Assembly: GCA_963665045.2 (NCBI GenBank)
Contig: CAXXJQ010000009.1
Span: 372,001 to 436,000 of the forward strand
Source of the DNA: JAFGRU01 sp016934985
GTDB lineage: Bacteria > Desulfobacterota > Desulfuromonadia > Desulfuromonadales > JAAYDE01
Length of the DNA: 64,000 nt
Direction of reading: 5' to 3'
The position numbers and the translations under genes were made by a program. The notes below the pieces were generated by a model that saw nothing but the letters and a program-made list of their open reading frames with translations, did no database searches and was not told where the DNA came from. Below, in pieces: positions 52,802 to 62,014 of the stretch. Each line of letters begins with the position of its first letter. Positions within the stretch are counted from its first letter, which is position 1.

Positions 52802-53183
52802 ATACAATATCTCTTATCGAAATGGCTCATTGAAGGCCTCACACCACCCATTCCAAAGGTCACATTGACCGTTCAACCGGCACCCCCCTGGCGCCAGAGA
52901 TCCTTTCCGGGACGGTTACAGGTCCATTATGCTGAAGAGTAGCAATGAAACATTCATTTGGAGGGATTTGCGCTGAATAGCTGTATTGCAAAAACCTATC
53001 TCATATGATAGTGTCCCGTGCGGTAAATCCTGTCCGAAGAACCGGTTTTCTAAAGAACTACCCTTTTGATCGTGCGTGATTGAGCTTAAACCTGCGAAGC
53101 GTTTGCCTCGCTTTGACATCAGTAAAATTTATTCGAAAGTGCTCGACAGGCTAATCGCAGGAAACACTGGAAACTCTCTGGCC
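52802..53183 (+). other. Intergenic region between the cytochrome and trmB genes
   Basis: No gene or known RNA motif was found. A TATGAT at about 52995 may be a -10 for trmB, but no -35 at proper spacing was found. The trmB frame is open back to a GTG at 53076 without a Shine-Dalgarno site. Confidence 0.4.
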
Positions 53184-53894
53184 ATGACACAGCGAATGAT
53201 CCACATCGACTCCCCGCTCTTCGTACGAGAGGAGCGCCTCAAAGATGGGGAAGATGTTACCAGCATTTTTGACCGCCAGGGTCCCCTGGCGCTGGAAATT
53301 GGCTGCGGCACCGGGGATTTTCTCCTCCAAATGGCCCGCCTGCACCCGGAGGTAAATTTTCTCGGCACCGATATCTATAACAAAGGCTGCTACAAAACAT
53401 GCCGCAAGGCGGACCTGGCCGGCGTACAGAATATCCGCGTCGTACGCATGGAAGCGCGTCATTTGCTCAGCAACCATATCCGGCGGGAAAGCCTGCAAGC
53501 TGTTTACATCAACTGCCCTGATCCCTGGCCGAAAAAACGCCACCGCCGCAGACGCCTCATCAACAGCGATTTTCTCCAATTGCTCCTCTATTGCCTGAGC
53601 CCCGGCGGTCGGTTTTATTTCTGTACCGATTTCGCCGACTACGCCCAGGGGGTGGCCGAGCTTTTCCCCTGCCAGGGCTTCCGTAACCAGTTACCCGAAC
53701 CTTTTGTCAACCACCTTGAGGGCTATCCTTCATCCAAATACATGGAGCGTTTTCGCCGTGAAGATCTGCCCCTCTATTTCATGGTCCAGTCCAAAGACCG
53801 GGAATATCGTCTTGAATATCTTGAGCCGCCGCCGGTGCCGTCGCCTTTTCGCAAACCGGCAGAACAAAGGGGAATATGGGCAGAAACTACCTGA
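53184..53894 (+). CDS. trmB: tRNA (guanine-N7-)-methyltransferase
   Basis: Protein of 236 aa starting MTQRMIHIDSPLFV; the frame is open back to GTG 53076 but that adds 36 residues lacking family similarity. SAM-binding ALEIGCGTGDFLLQMARLHP, FLGTDIYNKG, and the TrmB signature YINCPDPWPKKRHRRRRLIN with substrate-binding Asp in the DPWPK run. It methylates G46 of tRNA. It overlaps truD by 19 bases, joining two tRNA-modification genes. Confidence 0.88.
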   Translation: MTQRMIHIDSPLFVREERLKDGEDVTSIFDRQGPLALEIGCGTGDFLLQMARLHPEVNFLGTDIYNKGCYKTCRKADLAGVQNIRVVRMEARHLLSNHIRRESLQAVYINCPDPWPKKRHRRRRLINSDFLQLLLYCLSPGGRFYFCTDFADYAQGVAELFPCQGFRNQLPEPFVNHLEGYPSSKYMERFRREDLPLYFMVQSKDREYRLEYLEPPPVPSPFRKPAEQRGIWAETT

Positions 53895-55099
53895 CTGAGA
53901 ACCTACCCGGAACCGGGGGCTTCATAAAAGCGTCCTTTGCCGACTTCCAGGTAGAGGAAATCCCTCTCTACCTGCCATGCGGCGAGGGAGAGCACCTTTA
54001 TCTTTTCATTGAAAAGCAAGGGCTGACGACCCTCGACCTATTAAAAAAAGTGGCACGATTGGCCGGGCTTAAGGAGCGCGACATCGGTTACGCGGGTTTG
54101 AAGGATGCCCGGGGAATTACCCGTCAGTGGATATCCCTTCCGGCTGCTGCCTGCAGTCAGGAAATTACGTCCGGCGAAGGGGGATTCACCATTCTCGCCA
54201 AAGCCAGGCATCGCAACAAACTGCGCCTCGGCCACCTGAGCGGCAACCGTTTCCGCATCCGTATCCGCGAAACCGGTCCCAACGCGCTGGCCCTGGCCCA
54301 GGCCACCCTGGCCGAGTTGGGAAAAAGGGGTGTCCCCAACAGTTACGGCAGCCAGCGTTTCGGGGTCATGGGCAACTCCCACCATATCGGGCGGGCCATC
54401 CTCAAAGGAAATTTCGACAAAGCCGCCCAAGAGATCATCGGCCGCCCTGAGCAGATTCAGGACCCGGCATGGCGAAGCGGCGCAGAAAATTTCATCCAGG
54501 GCGATCTCGCCGGAGCCTTGGCGGAACTGCCCTACCGTTTGCGGGAGGAACGACAGCTGGTTGAAAAAATTATCCAAGGGAAACCGGTGCGCAAAGCAGT
54601 CCTGGAAATGCCGAGACGCCTGCTGCGCCTCTACCTTTCCGCTTTTCAGTCAGAACTCTTCGATACCCTGGTGGCGGAACGCATGCAGGACCTGGGCACC
54701 CTTTGGAACGGAGACTTGGCGGTTAAACACAGCAACGGCGCTTTTTTTCTGGTTGAGGACGCAGGCAAAGAACAACCGCGCGCGGATGCCCTGGAAATCA
54801 GCCCCTCAGCCCCTCTTTTCGGCTACAAATCGAGCCCGGCCCAAGGCCGGGCCGGTGAGATGGAAAGCACCCTTTTGCAGCAGGAAAATTTGCGGTTGGA
54901 AGACTTCCGCCTCGGTGGAGGTCTAAAAATGGAAGGAGACCGTCGGCCCCTGCGAGCCCCTCTGACCGAAACCGCAGTGGAGCAGGAAGGCGAGGACCTG
55001 GTTGCCTCCTTTGTCCTGCCGGCCGGAAGCTACGCCACCAATGTTTCAGACGAGATCATGAAAACCCGGGTGGAATGCCCTGAGGAGACCAGTTCCTGA
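53876..55099 (+). CDS. truD: tRNA pseudouridine(13) synthase
   Basis: Protein of 407 aa. TruD signatures are FADFQVEEIPLYLPCGEGEH, the catalytic-Asp motif GYAGLKDARGITRQW, GNRFRIRIRE, and NSYGSQRFGVMGNSHHIGRA. The large insertion domain (about 180-330) separates the halves as in E. coli TruD. It converts U13 in tRNA. The start is within the trmB 3' end, so it depends on trmB transcription. Confidence 0.95.
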   Translation: MGRNYLTENLPGTGGFIKASFADFQVEEIPLYLPCGEGEHLYLFIEKQGLTTLDLLKKVARLAGLKERDIGYAGLKDARGITRQWISLPAAACSQEITSGEGGFTILAKARHRNKLRLGHLSGNRFRIRIRETGPNALALAQATLAELGKRGVPNSYGSQRFGVMGNSHHIGRAILKGNFDKAAQEIIGRPEQIQDPAWRSGAENFIQGDLAGALAELPYRLREERQLVEKIIQGKPVRKAVLEMPRRLLRLYLSAFQSELFDTLVAERMQDLGTLWNGDLAVKHSNGAFFLVEDAGKEQPRADALEISPSAPLFGYKSSPAQGRAGEMESTLLQQENLRLEDFRLGGGLKMEGDRRPLRAPLTETAVEQEGEDLVASFVLPAGSYATNVSDEIMKTRVECPEETSS

Positions 55100-55183
55100 G
55101 CGTTGAATGAGAGGTTTTTTGATCAACAGCGAGCCTTCCGGCAAACTGTTGTTTGACAAAAACCATTTTCTTTTTCAACAAGA

Positions 55184-55241
55184 TTGACACCACAAGGGGA
55201 CTTTGTTAAAAATAAAATACTGTTTTAAACTTAAAAAACAG
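55184..55241 (+). promoter_or_regulatory. Promoter and palindromic operator-like site upstream of the IclR gene
   Basis: TTGACA (55184-55189) is spaced 17 bases from TAAAAA (55207-55212). An imperfect palindrome CTGTTTT...AAAACAG (55220-55241) sits at the expected start of transcription. IclR regulators commonly repress their own genes from such positions. Binding here is inferred, not shown. Confidence 0.45.
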
Positions 55242-55397
55242 CGTCTTATTGACTTTTTTGGGTTGCCCTGAGAGAAAATTTCCAGGAAAATGCCCAGCGA
55301 TTTCCAGACCAGCGCAACCCCGCTTCCCCCGCGGAGTTTCCACTTGGCCATGAAAAATCAGCAAACAGAAGCTAAACTCTAAAAAAGGAAGAGGGGA

Positions 55398-56192
55398 ATG
55401 GCAAGAAAAGAAAAATCAGAATATATCATCCAGGCGGTTTCTCACGCCTTGGATCTGCTGGAGCAATTTCAAGGGGAGGACGACGAACTCGGTGTGACGG
55501 AGTTAAGCAAGCGCCTCAAGCTCCATAAAAACAATGTCTTCCGGCTTCTCGCTACCCTCGAATCACGAGGCTATGTTGAGCAGAACAGGGCGACGGAGAA
55601 CTACCGCCTTGGCCTTAAGTCTCTGGAGTTGGGGCAGACCTTCATCAAACAGATGGGGCTTCTTCGCCAGGCTCAGCCGGTCCTCGAAAAAATGGTGGAG
55701 GAGTGCAACGAAACCTCCTACATCTCCATTTTCAAGGATGGCTTCATCGTCTACCTGGAAATCGAAGAAACCACCATGACGGTTCGCGTCGTGCCCCGCA
55801 TCGGCATCCGCCTGCCGGCCTATTGTACAGCCGCCGGCAAGGTCCATCTCGCCTTTCTCAGGGAAGAAGAACTGGACAAGCTTTACGCAAAAACCAAGCT
55901 CCTCTCTTTTACTTCAAACACCCTCTCCGACCTCAATGCCCTGAAAACAGAGCTGGAAGAAATCAGAAAAAACGGCTTTGCTATCGACAACGAGGAGTAC
56001 GATATCGGAGTACGTTGCGTCGCGGCCCCCATCCGGGACTACACCCGCAGAGTTGTCGGCGCAGTCAGCCTCTCCGGCCCATCCATGCGCTTCACTGATG
56101 AGCGTATGGAAAAAGAGCTGGTACCCATTGTCGTGCGCGAGGGGAAAGACCTCTCCACCCGCCTGGGGTATCCCACGGACAAAGAGGCCTGA
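55398..56192 (+). CDS. IclR-family transcriptional regulator
   Basis: Protein of 264 aa. The winged HTH (about 12-75) has SHALDLLEQFQ, GVTELSKRLKLHKNNVFRLL and TLESRGYVEQNRATENYRLG. The effector-binding GAF-like domain (about 90-255) has IRLPAYCTAAGKVHLAFL, DNEEYDIGVRCVAAPIRD and VVGAVSLSGPSMR. AAGGAAGAGGGGA precedes the ATG. No adjacent catabolic operon is visible, so the target is unknown. An imperfect palindrome 157 bases upstream may be its operator. Confidence 0.94.
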   Translation: MARKEKSEYIIQAVSHALDLLEQFQGEDDELGVTELSKRLKLHKNNVFRLLATLESRGYVEQNRATENYRLGLKSLELGQTFIKQMGLLRQAQPVLEKMVEECNETSYISIFKDGFIVYLEIEETTMTVRVVPRIGIRLPAYCTAAGKVHLAFLREEELDKLYAKTKLLSFTSNTLSDLNALKTELEEIRKNGFAIDNEEYDIGVRCVAAPIRDYTRRVVGAVSLSGPSMRFTDERMEKELVPIVVREGKDLSTRLGYPTDKEA

Positions 56193-56223
56193 GTTCTGTC
56201 AGACAAAATATTCAACTTCTCCC

Positions 56224-56258
56224 AAAAAGGGAAATCGAAGACGGATTTCCCTTTTTTT
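56224..56258 (+). terminator. Rho-independent terminator between iclR and coaE
   Basis: AAAGGGAAATC-GAAGACG-GATTTCCCTTT followed by T residues, flanked by A and T runs on both sides, so it can serve both convergent genes. Confidence 0.88.
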
Positions 56259-56262
56259 ATTT

Positions 56263-56883
56263 CTACCCCCTCTTTTGGTGGTCAGCTTCTTGCGACCCGG
56301 TCAATCGTCCAAACAGAGCACGGATTTTGCTTTCCAGTTCAGCCCTTGTGCCGTTGGAGTCGATAATATAATCCGCCCGGGCCGCTTTCTCCTCTTGACT
56401 CATGTGGCTGTCAATCATGGCCTCCGCTTTGGCCCGGGTCATTCCCGGCCTTTTGAGAAGCCTCTCAAGCTGATTTTTCCGTTGAGTAGTTATCACCAGA
56501 ACCGCATCAACACGATCCTCGGCACCCGCCTCAAACAACAGAGGCGACTCATAAATGATAAGAGGCACCTCTTTTTCCTTCAGTTCTTTCAACCTCTGGA
56601 CGGCCAGCAGGCCCACTTCCCTGTGGGTCGTTTCATTGAGAAAACGCCGGGCTCCGGGATCGTTAAAGATAATGTCACCGAGAACCTTGCGGTCAAGACT
56701 GCCGTCCGCCAGCAGGATCCGCGCCCCGAAATACTCGACCAATTTTTTCAAGGTGGCGGAACCGGGGGCCACGACATCTCGCGCCAGTTGATCGGCACTA
56801 ACCGTGACCGCCCCAAGTTTTTCAAAAAAACGTGCCGCCGTCGATTTGCCGACCGCGACACCTCCGGTTATACCCAGTATCAC
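56263..56883 (-). CDS. coaE: Dephospho-CoA kinase
   Basis: Protein of 206 aa with P-loop GITGGVAVGKSTAARFFEKL, the CoA-site ADQLARDVVAPGS, LIIYESPLLFEAGAEDRVD, and the LID region KRPGMTRAKAEAMIDSHMSQ. It catalyses the last step of coenzyme A synthesis. The minus-strand gene ends at the shared terminator with iclR. Confidence 0.96.
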   Translation of the reverse strand: MILGITGGVAVGKSTAARFFEKLGAVTVSADQLARDVVAPGSATLKKLVEYFGARILLADGSLDRKVLGDIIFNDPGARRFLNETTHREVGLLAVQRLKELKEKEVPLIIYESPLLFEAGAEDRVDAVLVITTQRKNQLERLLKRPGMTRAKAEAMIDSHMSQEEKAARADYIIDSNGTRAELESKIRALFGRLTGSQEADHQKRG

Positions 56884-57133
56884 ACTCCCCCCTCAACTAC
56901 GAATTTTTTTAAGCCGCCGGATATTTTATTCTCATTTTAAAACAAAACCTTTTGGATGCGATTACAGATTATTTAGGATAACATGAAACAATCGGAAAAC
57001 CATCCTGGCATGGGATCATAATGCTTGAAAAAACCGGAGCACTTGGTATCCTAAAGCCCTCGTTTAAATTTCAGTTCAGGAACAATTCAAAAACCCAAAA
57101 GTCATCAATTACCTCGACAAAGGAGGATGTTTA

Positions 57134-57706
57134 ATGTTCGATGGACCCAATCGCCTGCTGCTTCAGCGGGAAGGAACCGTCCTGGTTCTCGTCGATGTTC
57201 AGGAACGCATCGTTCTGGCTACGCCACCCCCGATCTGGCGGGAAGTCCGGAAAAATATCCGGATTCTTCTCGAAGCTTCCCAAATCATGAAGATTCCCAT
57301 TATCGTTACTGAACAGTATCCTGAAGGGCTTGGTCACCTGGTGCAGGACCTCCAGGGGCCCTGGTGCGATAATACGATTGCGAAAACCAGTTTTAATTGC
57401 TGCAGGGAAGAAGCGTTTCTCGACAGGCTCAAAGAGAAAAATGCCCGGGAGGTTCTGATGGTCGGCATGGAAAGCCATGTTTGTATTTATCAGACCACCC
57501 TTGCCCTTCTTCACAGAGGCTACCCCGTCCACCTTGCCACAGATGCCATTGGCGCCCGTTACAAAAAAGACCACCAGATCGCCGTCGCCAACGCCAACCA
57601 GGCGGGGGCAACCCTGACCACCGTGGAAATGGCCCTTTTCCAGATGCTCAAAGACTCAAAAGCTCCGGAATTCAGGGCGGTTTCAGCTCTGGTCAAGGAA
57701 CGATGA
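57134..57706 (+). CDS. Isochorismatase-like cysteine hydrolase
   Basis: Protein of 190 aa with the catalytic triad of the family: Asp in VLVLVDVQERI, Lys in IAKTSFNCC, and Cys in MESHVCIYQTTLALLHRGY. The non-prolyl cis-peptide region is GMESHV. AAGGAGG is 7 bases before the ATG. Substrates of this family include isochorismate, nicotinamide and ureidoacrylate; the present one resembles YcaC-like members and its substrate is unknown. A copy of repeat B lies 45 bases downstream. Confidence 0.9.
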   Translation: MFDGPNRLLLQREGTVLVLVDVQERIVLATPPPIWREVRKNIRILLEASQIMKIPIIVTEQYPEGLGHLVQDLQGPWCDNTIAKTSFNCCREEAFLDRLKEKNAREVLMVGMESHVCIYQTTLALLHRGYPVHLATDAIGARYKKDHQIAVANANQAGATLTTVEMALFQMLKDSKAPEFRAVSALVKER

Positions 57707-57750
57707 ACCGGCATTATGGCGTGCCGAAGAATCTGATTTTATTAAAAAAA

Positions 57751-57890
57751 CAGGTTGGGGCGGGAAAAGCGTGTCAGTGCTTGGCCTGAATAAGTGTTTC
57801 AAAAACCTGAGGCGCACCCGTAGGTTCGCCAGTGACTTTTGGACTGCCTAAGCAGGTCAATGATTTGCGCTCTTGCCCGGTCATAACTCT
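57751..57890 (+). repeat. Interspersed repeat B, copy 2
   Basis: Matches the minus strand of 25400-25545 at about 80 % identity by eye, including CAGTGCTTGGCCTGAATAAG, CCTGAGGCGC and CAGGTCAATGATTTGCGCTC. It lies in the gap between two genes and does not code for protein. Confidence 0.7.
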
Positions 57891-57955
57891 CGGATGCTGG
57901 TCTAAATTAAGGATGCTCTTCAATAACCTGTTAGTCAGGGTGAAACTGATCTCCG

Positions 57956-58700
57956 ATGTCTTTCCTGTTGTTCGGTAAAACAAAAATCCCTTTTAAATTG
58001 AGGTACAGCACCAAGGCCAAACGGCTGCACATCAAAGTGCAGCCGGAAAGGGTCGAGGTGGTGGCCCCCCTCAAAACCCAGCGATCAGTAATCGAGACTT
58101 TTGTCCATCAGAACCGCCGCTGGATCGAGAAAAAAAAGACCGAGTTGGACGAAAAGGTCCGCAACAGGCCTCTTCCCCATGTCATTCCCCTGATCAGCGG
58201 AACGAAGATACCTTTCCGGGGCACCCTTATCGGCCTGACCGTTTTTGAAGAGGGGAAGGAAAAAACTCCTCAGGTGAGGCATGAGCAAGACATTCTGGTG
58301 ACGTTGCCGAGGGGAACAACGACGGCGGGGAAAGAGGCCACCGTAAAAAAGGCTCTTAAGGCCTGGTTTCTTGAACATCTACGTATCGAAGTCGAAAAGA
58401 TCAGCGAGCATTACTCACGAATTCTCCAGGCCCGGCCGGCAAAAATCCGTTTTCGCAGGCAGAAAACCCGCTGGGGGAGCTGCAGTTCCAAGGGCAGCAT
58501 CAACCTCAACTGGCACCTGGTTTTCGTGCCCCAGCCCATTCTCGAATATGTGGTTGTCCACGAACTCTGCCACCTCAGACATCTCAACCACTCTCCTCAG
58601 TTCTGGGGGGCTGGTTGCCAAGCTGATTCCGGATTACAAAACCCGTATCCGGTGGCTCAAGGAATACCGTCCCGTTTTTCCCGCTGAATTCTGGGATTGA
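57956..58700 (+). pseudogene. YgjP-like (M48/SprT-type) zinc metallopeptidase, one frameshift
   Basis: Protein of about 247 aa if restored. Family features are KRLHIKVQPERVEVVAP at the N-terminus, RRQKTRWGSCSSKGSINLNW, and the zinc motif VVVHELCHLRHLNHSPQFW (HExxH plus a third His). After QFWG the frame runs off into QADSG; the plus-one frame continues LVAKLIPDYKTRIRWLKEYR to a stop at 58700. The shift is at a run of six G (TTCTGGGGGGCTGG, about 58605), where five G would restore the frame. So error or a recent mutation is likely. Confidence 0.85.
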
Positions 58701-58968
58701 GCTTTTTCCGCAGCACTCCCTTCTTCCGCTACGTCAGCATCCCGGCTTAAATTTACAACCCCGGAAGGCCTTTTGACGCCATTATTTCCGGTTGCGGACT
58801 CATCTCATACCTGGAAACCGGGGGAGAGTGCAACCCGCTATGGCCAGTTCTTGAGGCAACCTCCTGACAACAAAAAAAACAACTCTTTATGCGGCCCGCT
58901 GCGCGATTGAAAATTCCCTTCGGGACTTGGCTTTTGCGGCGGACAGAGCATTGTCCGAAATGAATTAC

Positions 58969-60298
58969 TTACAGTGGAGGGTTTCGTGTGAGATACAAGC
59001 GGTGATTACGGGCGATATGCTCTACCTTGTTTTCCGGTACGCCAGCACGATGAGCGAATTCCGGCCAACGAGCCACCGATTCCCGAACCTCGCCGATAAT
59101 CTCCTTAGGCTTGGGAATGCTGATGGAATCCCCCACGGCAACCAGGTCGGAGAGGAGAAAGTTATCACGCTTGCCGTTGACGCTCATCTGGTGGAGATTA
59201 GTCCATCTGCCGGCCGGATTGTGAGAGTAGGTGAGATCGAAAGCAGGCGACAAGGCCCAGCGCCCTTTAGAGTTCATTACAAAAGCGATATTCTTGGTGT
59301 GATCGTCCTGATTGCGGGCAATGACATTGAAAACCATGCGCCGGTACTGCTGAACGGCTTCAGCTTTGCTCAACCGCAGGCGGCGCATGGCCGCGAAAAC
59401 CTGCTCATAGCCATAAGCTCCGGCCTGGTTGAAATCGAAATGAGCCAAACCGCACAAAGACTGCAGGTGAATCTTATGGCCGTTGCGACGGTCAAAGCGC
59501 CGGGTCAGAAAATGAGCCCGCCCGTCCTCCTCCAAGAGACGGCACTCGCTCATCTCGATACCGGCGGCCAGGGCCATGAGATAATAGGCGTATTCGATGC
59601 GGCCGTAACCCTGCGGCTCGCCCAGTTCAATATCTGTCACCCCCATCGAATTTGAGAATCCAGAAGTCATAGCCCGCAGGAACCTCGGCCTGACCGGAAA
59701 TCACTTTGCCCTCGCTGTTCACGGCGATTACTGCCTTGGGCCGAGCCCCTCCCGCCGAGGTCCCGACCCGGAGGATATCGAGGATCGCCTCGGCATTGCC
59801 TTTGTCCGATCCGTCAAAACCGGTATCAAGCTGCTGACGGCGGGCCGTTATCTGCTGAGCCAACGAGACCAGTTCGGCGACCTCCACCGCTACGGCTTGC
59901 TCAAACCGCCGGTCTACCGGAGGAGCAAACTCCATCGCCCCCATACCCCGGCGTCCGGTATAGCAGAGGCGCTCCACCGGACTGAAACCGGCGGCATCCC
60001 GGCCCTGGCGGGCCAGCCAGGCGTCGATGATACTGTTGCCGAATTTATCGGGCAACGCATCTGCCAGCAAACCGGGAAGCCCGAGAAAGGTTTCACGGCT
60101 CAAAGCCGGGAAGAAAAAAATGCCGTCTCCCCGCCTGGCATCATCCAGGCTCATGTGCAGAGGGGAAATATCGAGCCCCTTATCGAGAAAAGCAGGCGCA
60201 AACTCGAAAACAGCGTAGCCGCGCTCCTCCATCCAGGAGACCGCACCCACCTCCTCCCCCCAAAGCTTGACGACCGCCGTATCGACCTTCTTCACCAT
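58969..60298 (-). pseudogene. hipA: HipA-family serine/threonine kinase toxin, one frameshift
   Basis: N-terminal half (60298 to about 59645): LWGEEVGAVSWMEERG, then GLPGLLADALPDKFGN and TSAGGARPKAVIAVNSEG. C-terminal half continues after ILKFDG with TDIELGEPQGYGRIEYAYYL, HFLTRRFDRRNGHK, the catalytic NVIARNQDDHTKNIAFV and LSPAFDLTYS. The frame breaks at a run of five C on the plus strand (about 59640-59644); four would restore it. All kinase motifs are intact, so the gene is probably functional or recently inactivated. The start overlaps the HTH antitoxin gene by 7 bases. The restored protein has about 440 aa, as in E. coli HipA. Confidence 0.85.
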
Positions 60299-60624
60299 TC
60301 GGCTTCTTCCTGTTTGCTTTCTTTAACTCTTTTCCCTGAGGCCCTCTTTCGTACCTTGCCCTGCTGTTTTGCCAACTGTAGAGGACTTATGAGAGTTTCC
60401 GGAATCAGATTGTCGAGTTCATCCAAGGCTTCCAGTTCCCGCAACACGGCAATAAGGGAGGAGAGCTTGCCCTTTCCCGCTTCGAGGGCCTTGATGGTAT
60501 TGAGGGACAGTGCCGCGGCCTCCGCCACTTCCTGCTGAGTCAGGTTTCTCCTCAAACGCAGGGACCTGATGCGCCCGCCCAGCTCGGCCTCTATCCCCTT
60601 ATCGGTCATTGAGTAAAAATTCAT
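60292..60624 (-). CDS. hipB: HipB-like XRE-family antitoxin/transcriptional regulator
   Basis: Protein of 110 aa with an HTH_3/XRE domain (about 15-70): IRSLRLRRNLTQQEVAEAA, LSLNTIKALEAGKGKLSS. The C-terminal tail is basic and acidic (KRASGKRVKESKQEEAEW), as in antitoxins that bind toxin through a tail. It lies upstream of and overlaps hipA, the usual toxin-antitoxin order. AAGG precedes the ATG. An inverted repeat upstream may be its operator. Confidence 0.85.
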   Translation of the reverse strand: MNFYSMTDKGIEAELGGRIRSLRLRRNLTQQEVAEAAALSLNTIKALEAGKGKLSSLIAVLRELEALDELDNLIPETLISPLQLAKQQGKVRKRASGKRVKESKQEEAEW

Positions 60625-60683
60625 AACAGCCTTTTTAAAATCTAAAATTAAGCTATTTTTTCTTAATAAGTTATTTAATGGCC

Positions 60684-60711
60684 ATTATAAATAAAAAATT
60701 CAAGGCGTAAA
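60684..60711 (-). promoter_or_regulatory. Promoter-like site for hipBA
   Basis: On the minus strand TATAAT (60689-60684) is preceded 16 bases by TTTACG (60711-60706, four of six to consensus). It is 60 bases before the hipB start. The region is very AT-rich. Confidence 0.5.
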
Positions 60712-60721
60712 GTCGTTTTTT

Positions 60722-60780
60722 TAATAAAAGGCCTTTTTGAGGCTATTATTTTTTATTTTGACAACAAAGACCTTTTATTA
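60722..60780. promoter_or_regulatory. Inverted-repeat operator-like site of hipBA
   Basis: TAATAAAAGGCCTTT (60722-60736) and its inverted match AAAGACCTTTTATTA (60766-60780), one mismatch, stand 29 bases apart just upstream of the hipBA promoter. HipB-type repressors bind such repeats. Binding here is inferred. Confidence 0.5.
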
Positions 60781-60814
60781 GTCTATTAAATCATTCAAAA
60801 AAGTCTCTGCCCCG

Positions 60815-60858
60815 GATATCAAAAAGCCCGACCTGCAAGCAGGAACGGGCCTTTTGAT
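60815..60858 (-). terminator. Terminator of the 146-aa gene
   Basis: On the minus strand AAAAGGCCCG-TTCCTGC-TTGCAGGTCGGGC folds as a stem, followed by TTTTTGATA. It lies 56 bases beyond the stop at 60915. Confidence 0.75.
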
Positions 60859-60914
60859 AATGAAAGGATTAAGGGACAAAACCGCCTGTTGCACGATCCC
60901 CAGCCCCAAGCATG

Positions 60915-61355
60915 CTAAAGATTTCGGGCTGTATTTTTTTGGGCACACCGGAAGCTTAAGTTTTTATCCAGGTTAGCAAGCAACCAATCCTCGGCCTCTT
61001 TTCTTGTTTTGACGACCCTGGTACGCCATCCCGTCTCTTCGTCAGAGGCATAACCCTGCCACATTCTCGCTATTCCATAAGCCAAAGCCGCTGGCATGGC
61101 CGCCACCCCAAAAATGTTATGGTTATGTTTCGCGGCCTGCCGGGCAATTTCCGCTATAGTACGGACATCTTCCGGGTTCATATTGAAATGGGTCACATCG
61201 GAATAATCGGTGATAATATATCGAAGGCTCTGCAACCGCTCTAAAGGGGAATAGCGCTCATAGTAGGAACGAATCACTTCTTTGCCCTCCACGGCACCAT
61301 GCCAGTGAACGATCAGCCCACCTTCCTCTTGAATGTACTCGATTGAATAAGCCAT
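60915..61355 (-). CDS. STAS/SpoIIAA-like uncharacterised protein
   Basis: Protein of 146 aa without a signal peptide. The pattern LRYIITDYSDVTHFNMNP, GVAAMPAALAYGIARMW and VVKTRKEAEDWLLANL is that of small SpoIIAA/STAS-like folds common in deltaproteobacteria. No partner kinase or phosphatase is adjacent. It ends before a terminator. Function unknown. Confidence 0.65.
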   Translation of the reverse strand: MAYSIEYIQEEGGLIVHWHGAVEGKEVIRSYYERYSPLERLQSLRYIITDYSDVTHFNMNPEDVRTIAEIARQAAKHNHNIFGVAAMPAALAYGIARMWQGYASDEETGWRTRVVKTRKEAEDWLLANLDKNLSFRCAQKNTARNL

Positions 61356-61531
61356 AAAAAAGCCGATCAGGTGAAAAGCTATTTCACTTCGGTTGTTGTG
61401 AAAATCTAAAAAACATTTCCATATTGTATACCATGTATTACAAAAAAGTCAGTTTTGATTTTTCCGGCCGCACCCATGGTCATCTTGAAAAACCCTGAAC
61501 GCGATCAGCTCCTGGCGACCCAGAGGCGCTT

Positions 61532-61828
61532 TCAGGGATAGAGAAACTCGTAAATTTTAAGGTCATCGTGATCGGCATGCTTCAGTTTGTAATATAAGCG
61601 ACGTTTGAAAACCTGGCCTGTCGTTTTATTTTCCCGATCCAGGATGAAGTGATGAACGGAGAGAGCACCATCCTCAACCACGAAGAATTCCATTTCCTTT
61701 TCGACAAAAACCTGGGCAGGGTTATCCAGCCCTCTGCCCGCATTCTCTAACCAGAGAGCAGCTTCTTCACGAGGCAGGGAATTATTATTCTCGATCCTCC
61801 TCAATATTTGAATCCAAACATAACCCAA
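61532..61828 (-). CDS. Hypothetical protein (98 aa)
   Basis: Small protein, no signal peptide or TM. It has an acidic, aromatic composition with FFVVEDGALSVHHFILDREN and FKRRLYYKLKHADHDD. Family not recognised. Codon use and length are compatible with a real gene. It stands alone between the STAS-like gene and a divergent aldo/keto reductase. Confidence 0.55.
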   Translation of the reverse strand: MGYVWIQILRRIENNNSLPREEAALWLENAGRGLDNPAQVFVEKEMEFFVVEDGALSVHHFILDRENKTTGQVFKRRLYYKLKHADHDDLKIYEFLYP

Positions 61829-62014
61829 TTATCTTACCCAAAGAACAGGCTGGCAAGTTTTTTACTGCCCCTTCCTATCTACTGCAAAAAACATTGCCGG
61901 TCTTGACAAAGTTCCTGATCTTGGTAAACGGAATCAAGGGAAAAATCCAAATCCCAAAGTCAGGCCGATGCATTAGGCGGCCATCCTTTCAACGCCACCA
62001 AAAAAGAGGTTAAG

